Shown: positions 1-6,519 of the stretch, piece after piece | Position numbering within the stretch: position 1 is the stretch's first letter | How the letters are laid out: every line of letters begins with the position of its first letter | Source of the DNA: Desulfobacterales bacterium CG23_combo_of_CG06-09_8_20_14_all_52_9 | GTDB lineage: Bacteria > Desulfobacterota > Desulfobacteria > Desulfobacterales > UBA2156 | Length of the DNA stretch: 11,086 bases | Direction of reading: 5' to 3' | Assembly: GCA_002771315.1 (NCBI GenBank) | Contig: PCSF01000144.1 | Span: 155 to 11,240 of the forward strand | Notes under the pieces: model-generated | What the model saw: the letters and a program-made list of their open reading frames with translations, nothing else | Told to the model about the DNA's origin: nothing | The model's database searches: none | Position numbers and translations under genes: made by a program

Positions 1-1
1 T

Positions 2-1288
2 CATGTTGTTCCGGGGGATCGGGCGCGGGTTGGCATCATCAAGAAACGCAGCAGCTATGCCGAGGCCCGGCTAGTGGAGCTCCTTTCCCCGTCTGAGTAT
101 CGAATCGATCCTCCCTGTCCATACGCCGGTTTTTGCGGGGGTTGCAGGTGGCAACACATCCGATACGATCAGCAGCTTGGATATAAACGGCAGCATGTCA
201 CCGATTCCCTGGAGCGGATCGCCGGTCTTTTCCAGGTCACGGTGCATCCGGTGCTCCCTTCGGTGCGTATTTACGGATATCGGAACAAGATGGAATTTTC
301 CTGCTCCGACCGAAGATGGCTTTTGCCTGAAGAGATGGATAGGCCGGTGGGCCGAACCGATTTTGCCCTCGGGCTTCATATTCCCGGGACTTTCAATAGG
401 ATCATCGATATCCAAAGATGCCTCCTTCAGCCGGAAGCCGGAAACGCCATTTTAGGCACGGTCCGTTCCCTTATCCTGAATTCGGGGCTTCCTCCCTATG
501 GCTTGAAGAGCCATGCCGGTTTCTGGCGCTTCGTGATGCTACGCCATTCCGAAGCCCATAATCGGTGGATGGTAAACCTCGTTACGGCATCGGAGGATCT
601 TGAAAAGATGCATCCGGTGGCCGACCATCTGGTTCGACAACACCCCGAAATCCTTTCCGTGGTCAACAACATTACCGCAAAAAAGGCAGGGATCGCCGTG
701 GGGGAACGGGAAATTACTCTTGCCGGCCCATCGAAAATTTCGGATCGCCTGGGACCTTATGATTTCCGGATTTCGGCCAATTCGTTTTTCCAGGTGAATC
801 CTGCAGGTGCCTGGACGCTTTTCAACACGGCTAAGCGATACGCACAACTCACCGGTTCCGAAACCGTCTTGGATCTTTACAGCGGCACCGGTGCCATCGC
901 CATCGCACTGTCCGAGAATGCCCGATCCGTCATCGGGATGGAGATCGTATCGAGTGCCGTAGAGGATGCACAGGAAAATTGCCGGATCAATGGGATCGCG
1001 AACTGCCGGTTTCTACGCGGGGATATTCTAGATCTGATCCCCAGGATGGAAGAGCGGCCTGACGTGGTTGTCATCGACCCGCCCCGGGCCGGGATGCATC
1101 CGAAGTCCGTGGCAAAGATCCTGGAGCTCAAACCTGAACGGATGGTTTATGTTTCCTGCAACCCGGCGACCCTGGCCAGAGACCTTAGCCTCATGAAGGA
1201 ATCCTATGGTGTTTTAGAGGTCCAGCCGGTAGATATGTTCCCCCATACCCCCCATATCGAGGCAGTTGCGAAGCTGGAAAGAAAATGA
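2..1288 (+). CDS. rlmD: 23S rRNA (uracil-5-)-methyltransferase, RlmD/RumA type (5' truncated by window edge)
   Basis: TrmA/RumA-family enzyme that transfers a methyl group from SAM to C5 of a uridine in 23S rRNA, acting in the cytoplasm. The frame is open to the window start, and its first residues (HVVPGDRARVGIIKKR) look like the end of a TRAM RNA-binding domain, so the gene begins outside the window. An internal GTG at 74 would remove the TRAM domain and is probably not the start. A [4Fe-4S] cluster motif follows, CPYAGFCGGC (Cys codons at 116, 134 and 143), with a fourth Cys at 419 in IQRCLLQP. The C-terminal methyltransferase domain shows FFQVNP, the SAM motif VLDLYSGTGAIAI, VVIDPPRAGM, the catalytic Cys in YVSCNPATLARDL (codon 1157-1159), and the terminal HIEAVAKLER motif. 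The 3' end overlaps rarD by ATGA. The family is certain; RlmD rather than RlmC or a dual-site enzyme is inferred from the Fe-S motif and TRAM remnant. Confidence 0.9.
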   Translation, partial: HVVPGDRARVGIIKKRSSYAEARLVELLSPSEYRIDPPCPYAGFCGGCRWQHIRYDQQLGYKRQHVTDSLERIAGLFQVTVHPVLPSVRIYGYRNKMEFSCSDRRWLLPEEMDRPVGRTDFALGLHIPGTFNRIIDIQRCLLQPEAGNAILGTVRSLILNSGLPPYGLKSHAGFWRFVMLRHSEAHNRWMVNLVTASEDLEKMHPVADHLVRQHPEILSVVNNITAKKAGIAVGEREITLAGPSKISDRLGPYDFRISANSFFQVNPAGAWTLFNTAKRYAQLTGSETVLDLYSGTGAIAIALSENARSVIGMEIVSSAVEDAQENCRINGIANCRFLRGDILDLIPRMEERPDVVVIDPPRAGMHPKSVAKILELKPERMVYVSCNPATLARDLSLMKESYGVLEVQPVDMFPHTPHIEAVAKLERK

Positions 1289-2211
1289 CACAAAAAGAAC
1301 AAAAGCGGACGATGGCCGGCATTGCCAGCCTGGTGGGGGCCTTCCTGATCTGGGGCACCAGCCCTATTTATTTCAAGTGTCTCAAAGCGGTCCCTCCCTT
1401 TGAAATCCTGATGCACCGAATGATCTGGTCATTTGTGTTTCTGATGCCTTTGGTCTTCTTCTTAGGTCAATGGCGTGAATTTCTGTATGCTCTAAAAAAT
1501 CGTTACACTCTTGGAATCCTTTTAGGAACGACCCTTTTGGTTTCTGTGAACTGGTTTTTGTTTATCTGGGCCATCAACAACGATCAGATCCTGCAGACGA
1601 GCTTGGGGTATTACATCAATCCGCTCGTCAATGTCCTTTTAGGAAGAATTTTTTTGAAAGAAAGGCTCAGATCGGCACAGAGGGCAGCGGTTATCCTGGC
1701 TGCTTTGGGGGTCGGATACCTGACGGTTCAATTCGGACAGGTCCCTTGGATTTCTTTAGCCCTGGCTTTGACTTTCGGATTTTACGGACTGATCCGCAAG
1801 ATGGCGCCGGTGGGGGCATTGGTGGGACTGACTCTGGAGACATTGTTGATGTGCGGCCCCGCCCTGACATATCTTTTTTATATCAATGCCCATGGCGGCG
1901 GCGCCTTTTTCAGAACAGGAACCCGAATTGACTTGCTTCTTATGGCTGCAGCCCTGGTGACGGCCTTTCCCCTTCTCCTTTTCACCGAAGGGGCGAGGCG
2001 GATCCACTTTTCCACGGTGGGGATCCTGCAGTACCTGGCGCCGAGCTGCACCTTTATTCTTGCGGTCTTCATCTACGGGGAGCCGTTTTCAGTGGCGAAG
2101 TTGTGGACGTTTATCCTGATCTGGATCGCTTTGATCATCTATTCCACCGATTCGATCCTGAATTTCCGTAAGCACGGATTCGAACCCAGGCAAAGTCCAC
2201 AAAAAAGATAG
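1285..2211 (+). CDS. rarD: RarD-type EamA/DMT-superfamily permease
   Basis: Inner-membrane protein of the drug/metabolite transporter superfamily, RarD branch; the transported substrate is not firmly established for this family. It is 308 residues long, close to the usual near-300 length. The opening GAFLIWGTSPIYFKCLK and the segment SLGYYINPLVNVLLGRIFLKERL (about residues 110-132) are typical of RarD. Hydrophobic stretches run throughout and fit about ten membrane helices in two EamA repeats, with a charged tail (HGFEPRQSPQKR). The ATG at 1285 overlaps the stop of the upstream methyltransferase gene (ATGA), which suggests translational coupling. A GGAAAG sequence 3-8 bases upstream, inside the preceding gene, is a weak ribosome site. 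No clear terminator hairpin follows the TAG. Confidence 0.9.
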   Translation: MTQKEQKRTMAGIASLVGAFLIWGTSPIYFKCLKAVPPFEILMHRMIWSFVFLMPLVFFLGQWREFLYALKNRYTLGILLGTTLLVSVNWFLFIWAINNDQILQTSLGYYINPLVNVLLGRIFLKERLRSAQRAAVILAALGVGYLTVQFGQVPWISLALALTFGFYGLIRKMAPVGALVGLTLETLLMCGPALTYLFYINAHGGGAFFRTGTRIDLLLMAAALVTAFPLLLFTEGARRIHFSTVGILQYLAPSCTFILAVFIYGEPFSVAKLWTFILIWIALIIYSTDSILNFRKHGFEPRQSPQKR

Positions 2212-2215
2212 GGTG

Positions 2216-2389
2216 TCACATTACGGCGGCATTGATAAAAAGATGCACGAGGATAGCGGCGTTGAACCGGAGCCATTTCCCGTCTTTTCCCAGGGTCGGG
2301 AAGAAGTCCGCGGCGTCATATGCTTCTTTGGCTAGGGGGCTAATGCGGTGCTTGCCCTCATAACATTTGCCGATCTGGACTTCGGGCAT
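2216..2389 (-). CDS. small unrecognised ORF, possible gene remnant
   Basis: A 57-codon minus-strand frame running from an ATG at 2389 to a TGA at 2216-2218. It reads MPEVQIGKCYEGKHRISPLA, then a stretch rich in Asp, Phe and Gly, and ends with the hydrophobic tail LVHLFINAAVM. The same frame stays open upstream of the ATG for about 20 more codons (including SKHPALADPVLDS) before meeting a stop. No convincing ribosome site was seen at the ATG. The composition looks protein-like, but I do not recognise a family. It may be the 3' end of a gene whose 5' part has been lost, or a chance frame. It lies tail-to-tail with rarD, with only 4 bases between the two stop codons, and downstream of the DUF3883 gene. 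Confidence 0.3.
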   Translation of the reverse strand: MPEVQIGKCYEGKHRISPLAKEAYDAADFFPTLGKDGKWLRFNAAILVHLFINAAVM

Positions 2390-2474
2390 GCTGTCCAGAA
2401 CCGGGTCTGCCAGGGCAGGGTGTTTGCTCTTGGAAAAAAGGGGACCACGTCAGAGTTGTCCCAGCCCGTTCAAA

Positions 2475-2493
2475 AGCCGTGAGAATCCCGGCT
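2475..2493 (-). terminator. weak hairpin downstream of the DUF3883 gene
   Basis: AGCCG (2475-2479) and CGGCT (2489-2493) form a 5-bp stem with a 9-base loop. On the minus strand it is followed by TTT. It starts 20 bases after the stop of the DUF3883 gene, where a terminator would be expected, but the stem is short and the T-run poor. The rest of 2390-2513 shows nothing else I can support. Confidence 0.2.
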
Positions 2494-2513
2494 ACGAAGG
2501 AATCTTGAAGAGT

Positions 2514-3359
2514 TTACTCAACCCGAGCCAAAAACGATTCCGGTATCAGGCGGATCCAGTCGTAGAGGCGGCCCTTGAGAATGAAAAGGCGGGGGGCTTC
2601 CGGAAAGTCGAAGAGCCGATAGAGGCGATACGAATCCGGGTTGGCGGCTGAAAATGCAAGTTCGGCCGCCGAGAGGGAAAAGGGGAAACGCATACCGCAT
2701 GAGGTGGTTTTAACCTTGATGAAAAGGGGCTTTTCATTGCATTCATAAGAGAGGATGTCATAGGGTGCAACCGATGCCCGTTTTGCGGAGATTTGCTCGA
2801 TGCGATCGGCCATCCGGAGACTCCCTTCCTCCCGAAGTCTCGCCCTTTCAAGATCCAGAACAAACCCTTTCCCGGCTTCTTTCAGGTCGGAATTGTTCGC
2901 TTCTGCCGTGACGAAAGTGTATTTCTTCATAATTTTTCTAAGGAGACGCTCCTTATTACCGGATTCGGGGGGGTGAGGCTCAGGGGGATCCACGACTGTG
3001 GCACGGAAAAAAAGATCCCGCTGAACCGGTGCCAGCAGGGATCTTTCGGCATAAGCTGTCAGGACGCCTACAATTTCTGGGTGCTTTTCCAGGTGTACAT
3101 CGATCTGCTCGATCAGGAGCGTCTGATAATTATCCAGGGGTTTATAGCCCCTGATGTATGGCAGATTTAGGGCCAGAAGAGCGGCGCTGATGGTCTGATA
3201 TTTTTTTTGGACGGATCCTGCATTGCGTGGGGTCAATTTTTCGACGAGCCGGTTTCGGTGATCCATTTTGCTGTAAGATTCCCCTTTAAGTTCCCTGCAG
3301 AGCATCAAAAAGTAATCTGCCACGATGGCTTCTACTTCTTCCTTGCTCCAGGGATTCAT
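2514..3359 (-). CDS. DUF3883 (NOV_C) domain protein with an altered nuclease-like motif
   Basis: Protein of 281 residues. The N-terminal part (MNPWSKEEVEAIVADYFLML, then a region containing LPYIRGYKPLDNYQ) is charged and helical and often precedes this domain. The C-terminal third, from about residue 165, carries DUF3883/NOV_C features: GKGFVLDLERARL, then RMADRIEQISAKR, then APYDILSYE, FIKVKTT, and LYRLFDFPEAPRLFIL. This domain has a restriction-endonuclease-like fold and normally carries Asp plus a Glu-x-Lys pair. Here the Asp of PYDILS is present, but the expected IEVK reads IKVK, so activity is doubtful. The start ATG at 3359 has only a weak AAGGG about ten bases upstream. The PilZ gene ends 25 bases upstream on the same strand, which suggests one transcript. 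Biological role unknown; relatives occur both as housekeeping hypotheticals and in defence loci, and nothing nearby supports a defence role. Confidence 0.75.
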   Translation of the reverse strand: MNPWSKEEVEAIVADYFLMLCRELKGESYSKMDHRNRLVEKLTPRNAGSVQKKYQTISAALLALNLPYIRGYKPLDNYQTLLIEQIDVHLEKHPEIVGVLTAYAERSLLAPVQRDLFFRATVVDPPEPHPPESGNKERLLRKIMKKYTFVTAEANNSDLKEAGKGFVLDLERARLREEGSLRMADRIEQISAKRASVAPYDILSYECNEKPLFIKVKTTSCGMRFPFSLSAAELAFSAANPDSYRLYRLFDFPEAPRLFILKGRLYDWIRLIPESFLARVE

Positions 3360-3536
3360 CTCGGCCGGCCCTTACGGTGATGAGTTATACAGATTTTTCG
3401 TTTTCGACGATGGATAACCCTACGAGATAATGATCCTTGTAAGATCCTTCCCGGCAAAAGGTGATGTGACGGATTTCAGTCAGGATATCCTTTAATAGCC
3501 TGGGCGCATTCAAGGGGGCATAACTCATGCGATGAC

Positions 3537-3549
3537 TTTCCCCAACTTT
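3537..3549. repeat. direct repeat flanking element 1, left copy
   Basis: TTTCCCCAACTTT, identical to 3696-3708. The match extends three further bases (GAT versus AAT) with one mismatch. In the PilZ frame both copies encode lysine-valine-glycine-glutamate, so this is a coding segment that has been duplicated, consistent with a target-site duplication. Confidence 0.75.
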
Positions 3550-3695
3550 GATGGCTTCGTAAAAAGTCCATCTGCTGCGTTGCGCTGCATTCTTCGTCAT
3601 TGCGGCGTACCTATAAGTACGCTTCATTCCTCAGAATTTGCGCGCCTTGCATCTGAAGCTTTTTACTTTGCCATCCCAATTTTGAGTTTTTACGA
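3550..3695. mobile_element. MITE-like palindromic element (element 1) inside the PilZ gene
   Basis: Non-coding insertion of about 146 bases. The left arm GATGGCTTCGTAAAAAGTC (3550-3568) pairs imperfectly with GCTTTTTACTTTGCCATC at 3658-3675. A further outer end, GAGTTTTTACGA (3684-3695), mirrors TCGTAAAAAGTC at the left with one mismatch. At its centre GCGTAC (3605-3610) and GTACGC (3617-3622) form a perfect 6-bp hairpin. It is flanked directly by identical 13-base repeats (3537-3549 and 3696-3708), as expected of a target-site duplication, and it interrupts an otherwise continuous reading frame. There is no transposase gene, so movement would need an enzyme acting in trans. The family name is unknown to me. 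Confidence 0.7.
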
Positions 3696-3708
3696 TTTCC
3701 CCAACTTT
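3696..3708. repeat. direct repeat flanking element 1, right copy
   Basis: TTTCCCCAACTTT, the second copy of 3537-3549, directly abutting the TTTTTACGA end of the element. In the PilZ protein it encodes the end of ILDHIKVGE. Confidence 0.75.
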
Positions 3709-3945
3709 AATATGATCAAGAATCGCCGAATCCTGACGGATGGCAATGCAAAGTCCGCCATCGGAAATATCGCGCAGTTTGAACTGGTAGGCCGGGATTT
3801 CCTTGTTGATTGCAAACTGTACGCTGTAATAGCGCTCCACGAAAGTCCTGGGGGAAGCTCTTTTTTCCCTGAAATCGTTTTGGGTGTCCTGTTGTTTTTC
3901 CATGACCGCCATTATTCGGATATTTTTTGGATACTCAAAATTGAC

Positions 3946-4072
3946 GAATTCGTAAAAAGTCGAAAATGCTCTCTTTCCGTCATTTCGGTAAAAGCCGGAA
4001 TCCAGTGTTCTCAAGCGCTTATGAAACTCATGGACCCCGTTTTTCAACGGGGTGACGACTTTTTACGATTTC
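3946..4072. mobile_element. second short inverted-repeat element (element 2) upstream of the PilZ gene
   Basis: The ends GAATTCGTAAAAAGTCG (3946-3962) and CGACTTTTTACGATTTC (4056-4072) are inverted repeats matching at 16 of 17 positions. Near the right end, ACCCCGTT / AACGGGGT (4034-4053) forms a perfect 8-bp hairpin with a TTTC loop. The termini match those of element 1, but the core differs; it contains GGTAAAAGCCGGAATCCAG, resembling interspersed repeats I associate with this kind of genome. AAAATTGAC occurs at 3937-3945, abutting the left end, and at 4076-4084, three bases from the right end, and may be a target duplication. A minus-strand frame from ATG 4047 runs through the element into the PilZ gene, but its first 45 codons are mostly repeat-derived. 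Confidence 0.6.
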
Positions 4073-4082
4073 AATAAAATTG

Positions 4083-4111
4083 ACTTAATCTTAACAAAGG
4101 GTTGCTGTCAA
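4083..4111 (-). promoter_or_regulatory. possible promoter for the PilZ/DUF3883 genes
   Basis: On the minus strand a perfect TTGACA (4111-4106) overlaps the stop codon of the 803-codon gene. It is followed 17 bases later by TTAAGT (4088-4083), a poor -10 match. It points at the PilZ gene, with element 2 lying between. The strong -35 and weak -10 make this only a candidate; read-through from pcm is equally possible. Confidence 0.25.
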
Positions 4112-6519
4112 GCCGTGCCTTTTTGGGAAACATGTTTTTGGATGCACAGCCATGCCGAAAAATAAGAAGCCGCTGCAAAGAGCAGGTTTGTCGATATTCC
4201 GAAACCGATGGCGATCTGAACGGAGGCAACAGCGGTTAATACCGATGCACATCCGTTGGCCGCCCAGGCAAAGGCTCGTTGTTGAGGGCCGTCCAAAAGG
4301 ATGCGCATCCCCATGGGAAACGGAAGGCCTGCCGGAAGACCCATCGGTAAAAGGAGTATAAGGGCGAAGACCGTGCGAGACATTTTGGGAAGTCTTAACG
4401 CCTGGTGAATCCCCGAATCCAGCATCCAATAACTGATAGCCGCAAGAATTGTCAGCGCTAAAAGGGATTTTTGCATCGCACCTTTTCCCAAATTTTGAGA
4501 TATTCTGCCCCCGACACCTGAAAAAATTAGGATCCCGGTTATCCCGGCGACGAAGCTGACTACCGGATCTCCTAGAAGCAGGGTGAAAGCCTGAACGAAA
4601 TACATCTCCAGAAACATGAACCCCATACCCACGAAAAAAAAGAAGAGGAAATACGAAGGGAACTGCTTTTTGCCTCGCCGATAAATCGAAGAAAGCGGGA
4701 GCAAGAGGAAAAGGATACTGATCGCCGCCGCTTCGATCATAACGACCCAAACGACGATTTCCCCGGACATGAAGAGGGAGTAAAAGCGGCTTCCGGTGCT
4801 CCGGTACAGGGTCCGGATCCGGTCGTACTTGATGAATCGATCCGGAAAAGGACGTTCATCCGTTAAGGGTTTGACGTCGATGAGGTAGTCATTAAAGAAG
4901 GTTTCCGGTTTGCCCCTTTCATAGGCATCGGATAGCTCGGAAAGAGCGCGGTGGTAATAAGGCTCCGGAAGCCGATTAAACCGGTTCACCGGGTGAGCAA
5001 CCGATATCTTGCTGAAAATAAAATCGAAATTGAGCCGATTTGCGAAATCGATCAGAGGCGCCGTGTCAGGCAGTGCCGACCCGGAAGCGATCAGGACGAA
5101 AGTATCCCAGTTTCTGAGGATGAGGATATGGCGACCCGGATCCGAGACACCCTTTTGGACGAGGCAGGTGTAAGCGGTGGACCATAGCCGGAGCGAGTCT
5201 GCCGGCGGAAGACGAAGCTTCCTGGAAACGATCAAAATGCCTCGATGCGAAAGACGATTCAGATAGGCGGCAAAAGCGTCCAGCGTCAGGAGATAGTCCT
5301 GGGTCAGGGCACCGGTTCCGGGAAGGGAGGGACCCCAGTTTTCTACGTGGATGACATCGAAGGTCGGCCCGGGGGCTGTCAGAAACGCCCTGGGCGTGTC
5401 GGAAACGACGGTGATCCGATAATGTTTTTGGGTCAGTTGTGCCAGGAAAGGGTGGGGTTCCACCACCGTGATGCTTTCGGCTCCCGATGCCAGGGCACAG
5501 GGGATTGCGGTGCCGCCGCCAGGCTGAATAATCAGAACCCTTCCGGGGTTGGGGATCAGCACATATCCGGCATATTGAAGGGTCGACCGGGCAAAAGCCG
5601 TGTTCGAGTTTGTTTCATAGAAGGTTAAGGGGTGGTCGCCATCCTTGAAGGCCGCCCACTGAGTCGGAGGTATTGATGGATACTTCAGGCTCAATCCCGG
5701 CGCATACCGGAGGTGAGGGCTTTGCAGACAATCCACCCGACCGTAAATGCCGGAAGCCTTTTGAAAGACCTGGGAGTCCGGAAACTGGAGGGACTGACTC
5801 AAGGCCTTGTAAGGGGAGGGGCGGATCTGCAGCAGGGCGTTGGTGCCTGAAAAAAGAAAAACAGCAAAAACGCAAAGGATCACAACGGCAGTGAGCATGG
5901 CCAAGGAAACGCCTTTCGTTTGGGAAAGGAAGGGCTTATGAAAAAAATTTTGGAGAAGGCTTTTCAGACCATCGCCTGCCGCGGGAATTAAAGGGATCAG
6001 GGCGGATAGGGCCGCAGCCCCTGTTTCACCGAATAGAGAGAGAAGCGGAATCGAAGCGGCGGCGCCGCACGCCGATCCAGCCATGCTTGCAAAATACAAG
6101 CTTCCGCTTTTTTCAGGACAGGCGGCATATCCGATCATGATGGCCAGGCCGCAAAAGAAAAAGGCAACGCCCAGCACCAAGTAAAGGATGAAAAGGTAAA
6201 GGATCTGTATGGGTTCGAAGGGGAGCCTGAAATAATCGAAAGGGATCCGGCTTAAGATGAAAAGCGAAAAGAGGATGCTGATCGAAAAAGCGAAGGCAAG
6301 GATGTCCAGATGAATCCATGTCGACCACTTCCTTTCCCAACCGGGCATGCGACCGTCCAAAAAAGAGAACAAGACGCCTCCGGCTGCAAAACCGAGAAGG
6401 GCGATGCTGATCACCATGAAAGACAGATGGTTCCACTGGCTGATGGAAAAAAGGCGTGTCAGGAAAATTTCAAAGGCCAGTGAGGAAAAGGAAAGAAAAA
6501 ATACGGTCCACAGGATCAT
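4108..6519 (-). CDS. polytopic membrane protein with a spermidine-synthase-like domain
   Basis: 803 residues in three parts. Residues 1-230 hold about six or seven membrane helices, beginning ILWTVFFLSFSSLAFEIFLT. Residues about 240-560 form a soluble region resembling the Rossmann fold of spermidine synthases: GRVLIIQPGGGTAI (326-339), then ITVVEPHP, then FDVIHVENWGPSLPG, and PLTDERPFPDRF, the LTDxRPF signature seen in membrane-fused members of this group. Residues about 585-800 form further helices. In true aminopropyltransferases the glycine loop is followed by Asp and the later strand ends in a catalytic Asp; here these positions read GGGTAI and HVEN, so polyamine synthesis is doubtful. 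The ATG at 6519 overlaps the pcm stop by ATGA, implying translational coupling. Homologues are often annotated only as membrane spermidine-synthase-like proteins, and the function is not known. The next gene downstream begins after about 195 bases containing element 2. Confidence 0.8.
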   Translation of the reverse strand: MILWTVFFLSFSSLAFEIFLTRLFSISQWNHLSFMVISIALLGFAAGGVLFSFLDGRMPGWERKWSTWIHLDILAFAFSISILFSLFILSRIPFDYFRLPFEPIQILYLFILYLVLGVAFFFCGLAIMIGYAACPEKSGSLYFASMAGSACGAAASIPLLSLFGETGAAALSALIPLIPAAGDGLKSLLQNFFHKPFLSQTKGVSLAMLTAVVILCVFAVFLFSGTNALLQIRPSPYKALSQSLQFPDSQVFQKASGIYGRVDCLQSPHLRYAPGLSLKYPSIPPTQWAAFKDGDHPLTFYETNSNTAFARSTLQYAGYVLIPNPGRVLIIQPGGGTAIPCALASGAESITVVEPHPFLAQLTQKHYRITVVSDTPRAFLTAPGPTFDVIHVENWGPSLPGTGALTQDYLLTLDAFAAYLNRLSHRGILIVSRKLRLPPADSLRLWSTAYTCLVQKGVSDPGRHILILRNWDTFVLIASGSALPDTAPLIDFANRLNFDFIFSKISVAHPVNRFNRLPEPYYHRALSELSDAYERGKPETFFNDYLIDVKPLTDERPFPDRFIKYDRIRTLYRSTGSRFYSLFMSGEIVVWVVMIEAAAISILFLLLPLSSIYRRGKKQFPSYFLFFFFVGMGFMFLEMYFVQAFTLLLGDPVVSFVAGITGILIFSGVGGRISQNLGKGAMQKSLLALTILAAISYWMLDSGIHQALRLPKMSRTVFALILLLPMGLPAGLPFPMGMRILLDGPQQRAFAWAANGCASVLTAVASVQIAIGFGISTNLLFAAASYFSAWLCIQKHVSQKGTA

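Larger units (their letters stand above)
3385..3912 (-). pseudogene. PilZ-domain (c-di-GMP receptor) gene split by a short inserted element
   Basis: The 5' part (minus strand from about 3912 down to 3696) encodes MEKQQDTQNDFREKRASPRT, then VERYYSVQF, then LRDISDGGLCIAI. RASPR matches the RxxxR motif and DISDGG the (D/N)xSxxG motif of PilZ domains that bind cyclic di-GMP. The 3' part (3552 down to 3385) encodes VGESHRMSYAPLNAPRLLKD, TEIRHITFC and YLVGLSIVENEKSV, which fits the remaining strands and helix of the domain. A 146-base element at 3550-3695 plus a duplicated 13-base flank separates them. The insertion keeps the frame (159 bases, 53 codons) but brings a TGA at 3631-3633. Removing it restores a protein of about 119-122 residues, normal for a stand-alone PilZ protein. 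The start is ATG 3912 or ATG 3903; the open frame upstream to 4047 runs through another repeat element and is probably not native. A short N-terminal product or a restart product from ATG 3627 may still be made. Confidence 0.75.

Noticed and set aside
74..76. GTG at 74 as the true start of the rRNA methyltransferase
   Set aside because: The frame is open to the left edge and encodes TRAM-like residues upstream, so the gene starts before the window.
2171..2195. Possible tRNA T-arm (ATTCGAACC) near the end of rarD
   Set aside because: The flanking bases do not form a five-pair T stem, there is no acceptor or anticodon arm, and the segment is coding sequence of rarD.
3631..3633. In-frame TGA in the PilZ gene as a selenocysteine codon
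   Set aside because: The TGA lies inside a repeat element with flanking direct repeats, not in conserved PilZ sequence, and no SECIS-like hairpin in the right position was evident.
2514..3912. PilZ plus DUF3883 as a new anti-phage defence system
   Set aside because: DUF3883 domains occur in defence proteins, but here there is no helicase, methylase or other defence gene nearby, the nuclease motif is altered and the PilZ gene is broken.
4034..4053. Hairpin ACCCCGTT/AACGGGGT as terminator of the minus-strand membrane-protein gene
   Set aside because: No T-run follows it on the minus strand, and it lies within repeat element 2, so it is better explained as part of that element.
3532..4077. 181-codon plus-strand ORF across the PilZ region
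   Set aside because: It runs antisense to the PilZ halves and through both repeat elements, and its translation resembles no family. It is a shadow frame.
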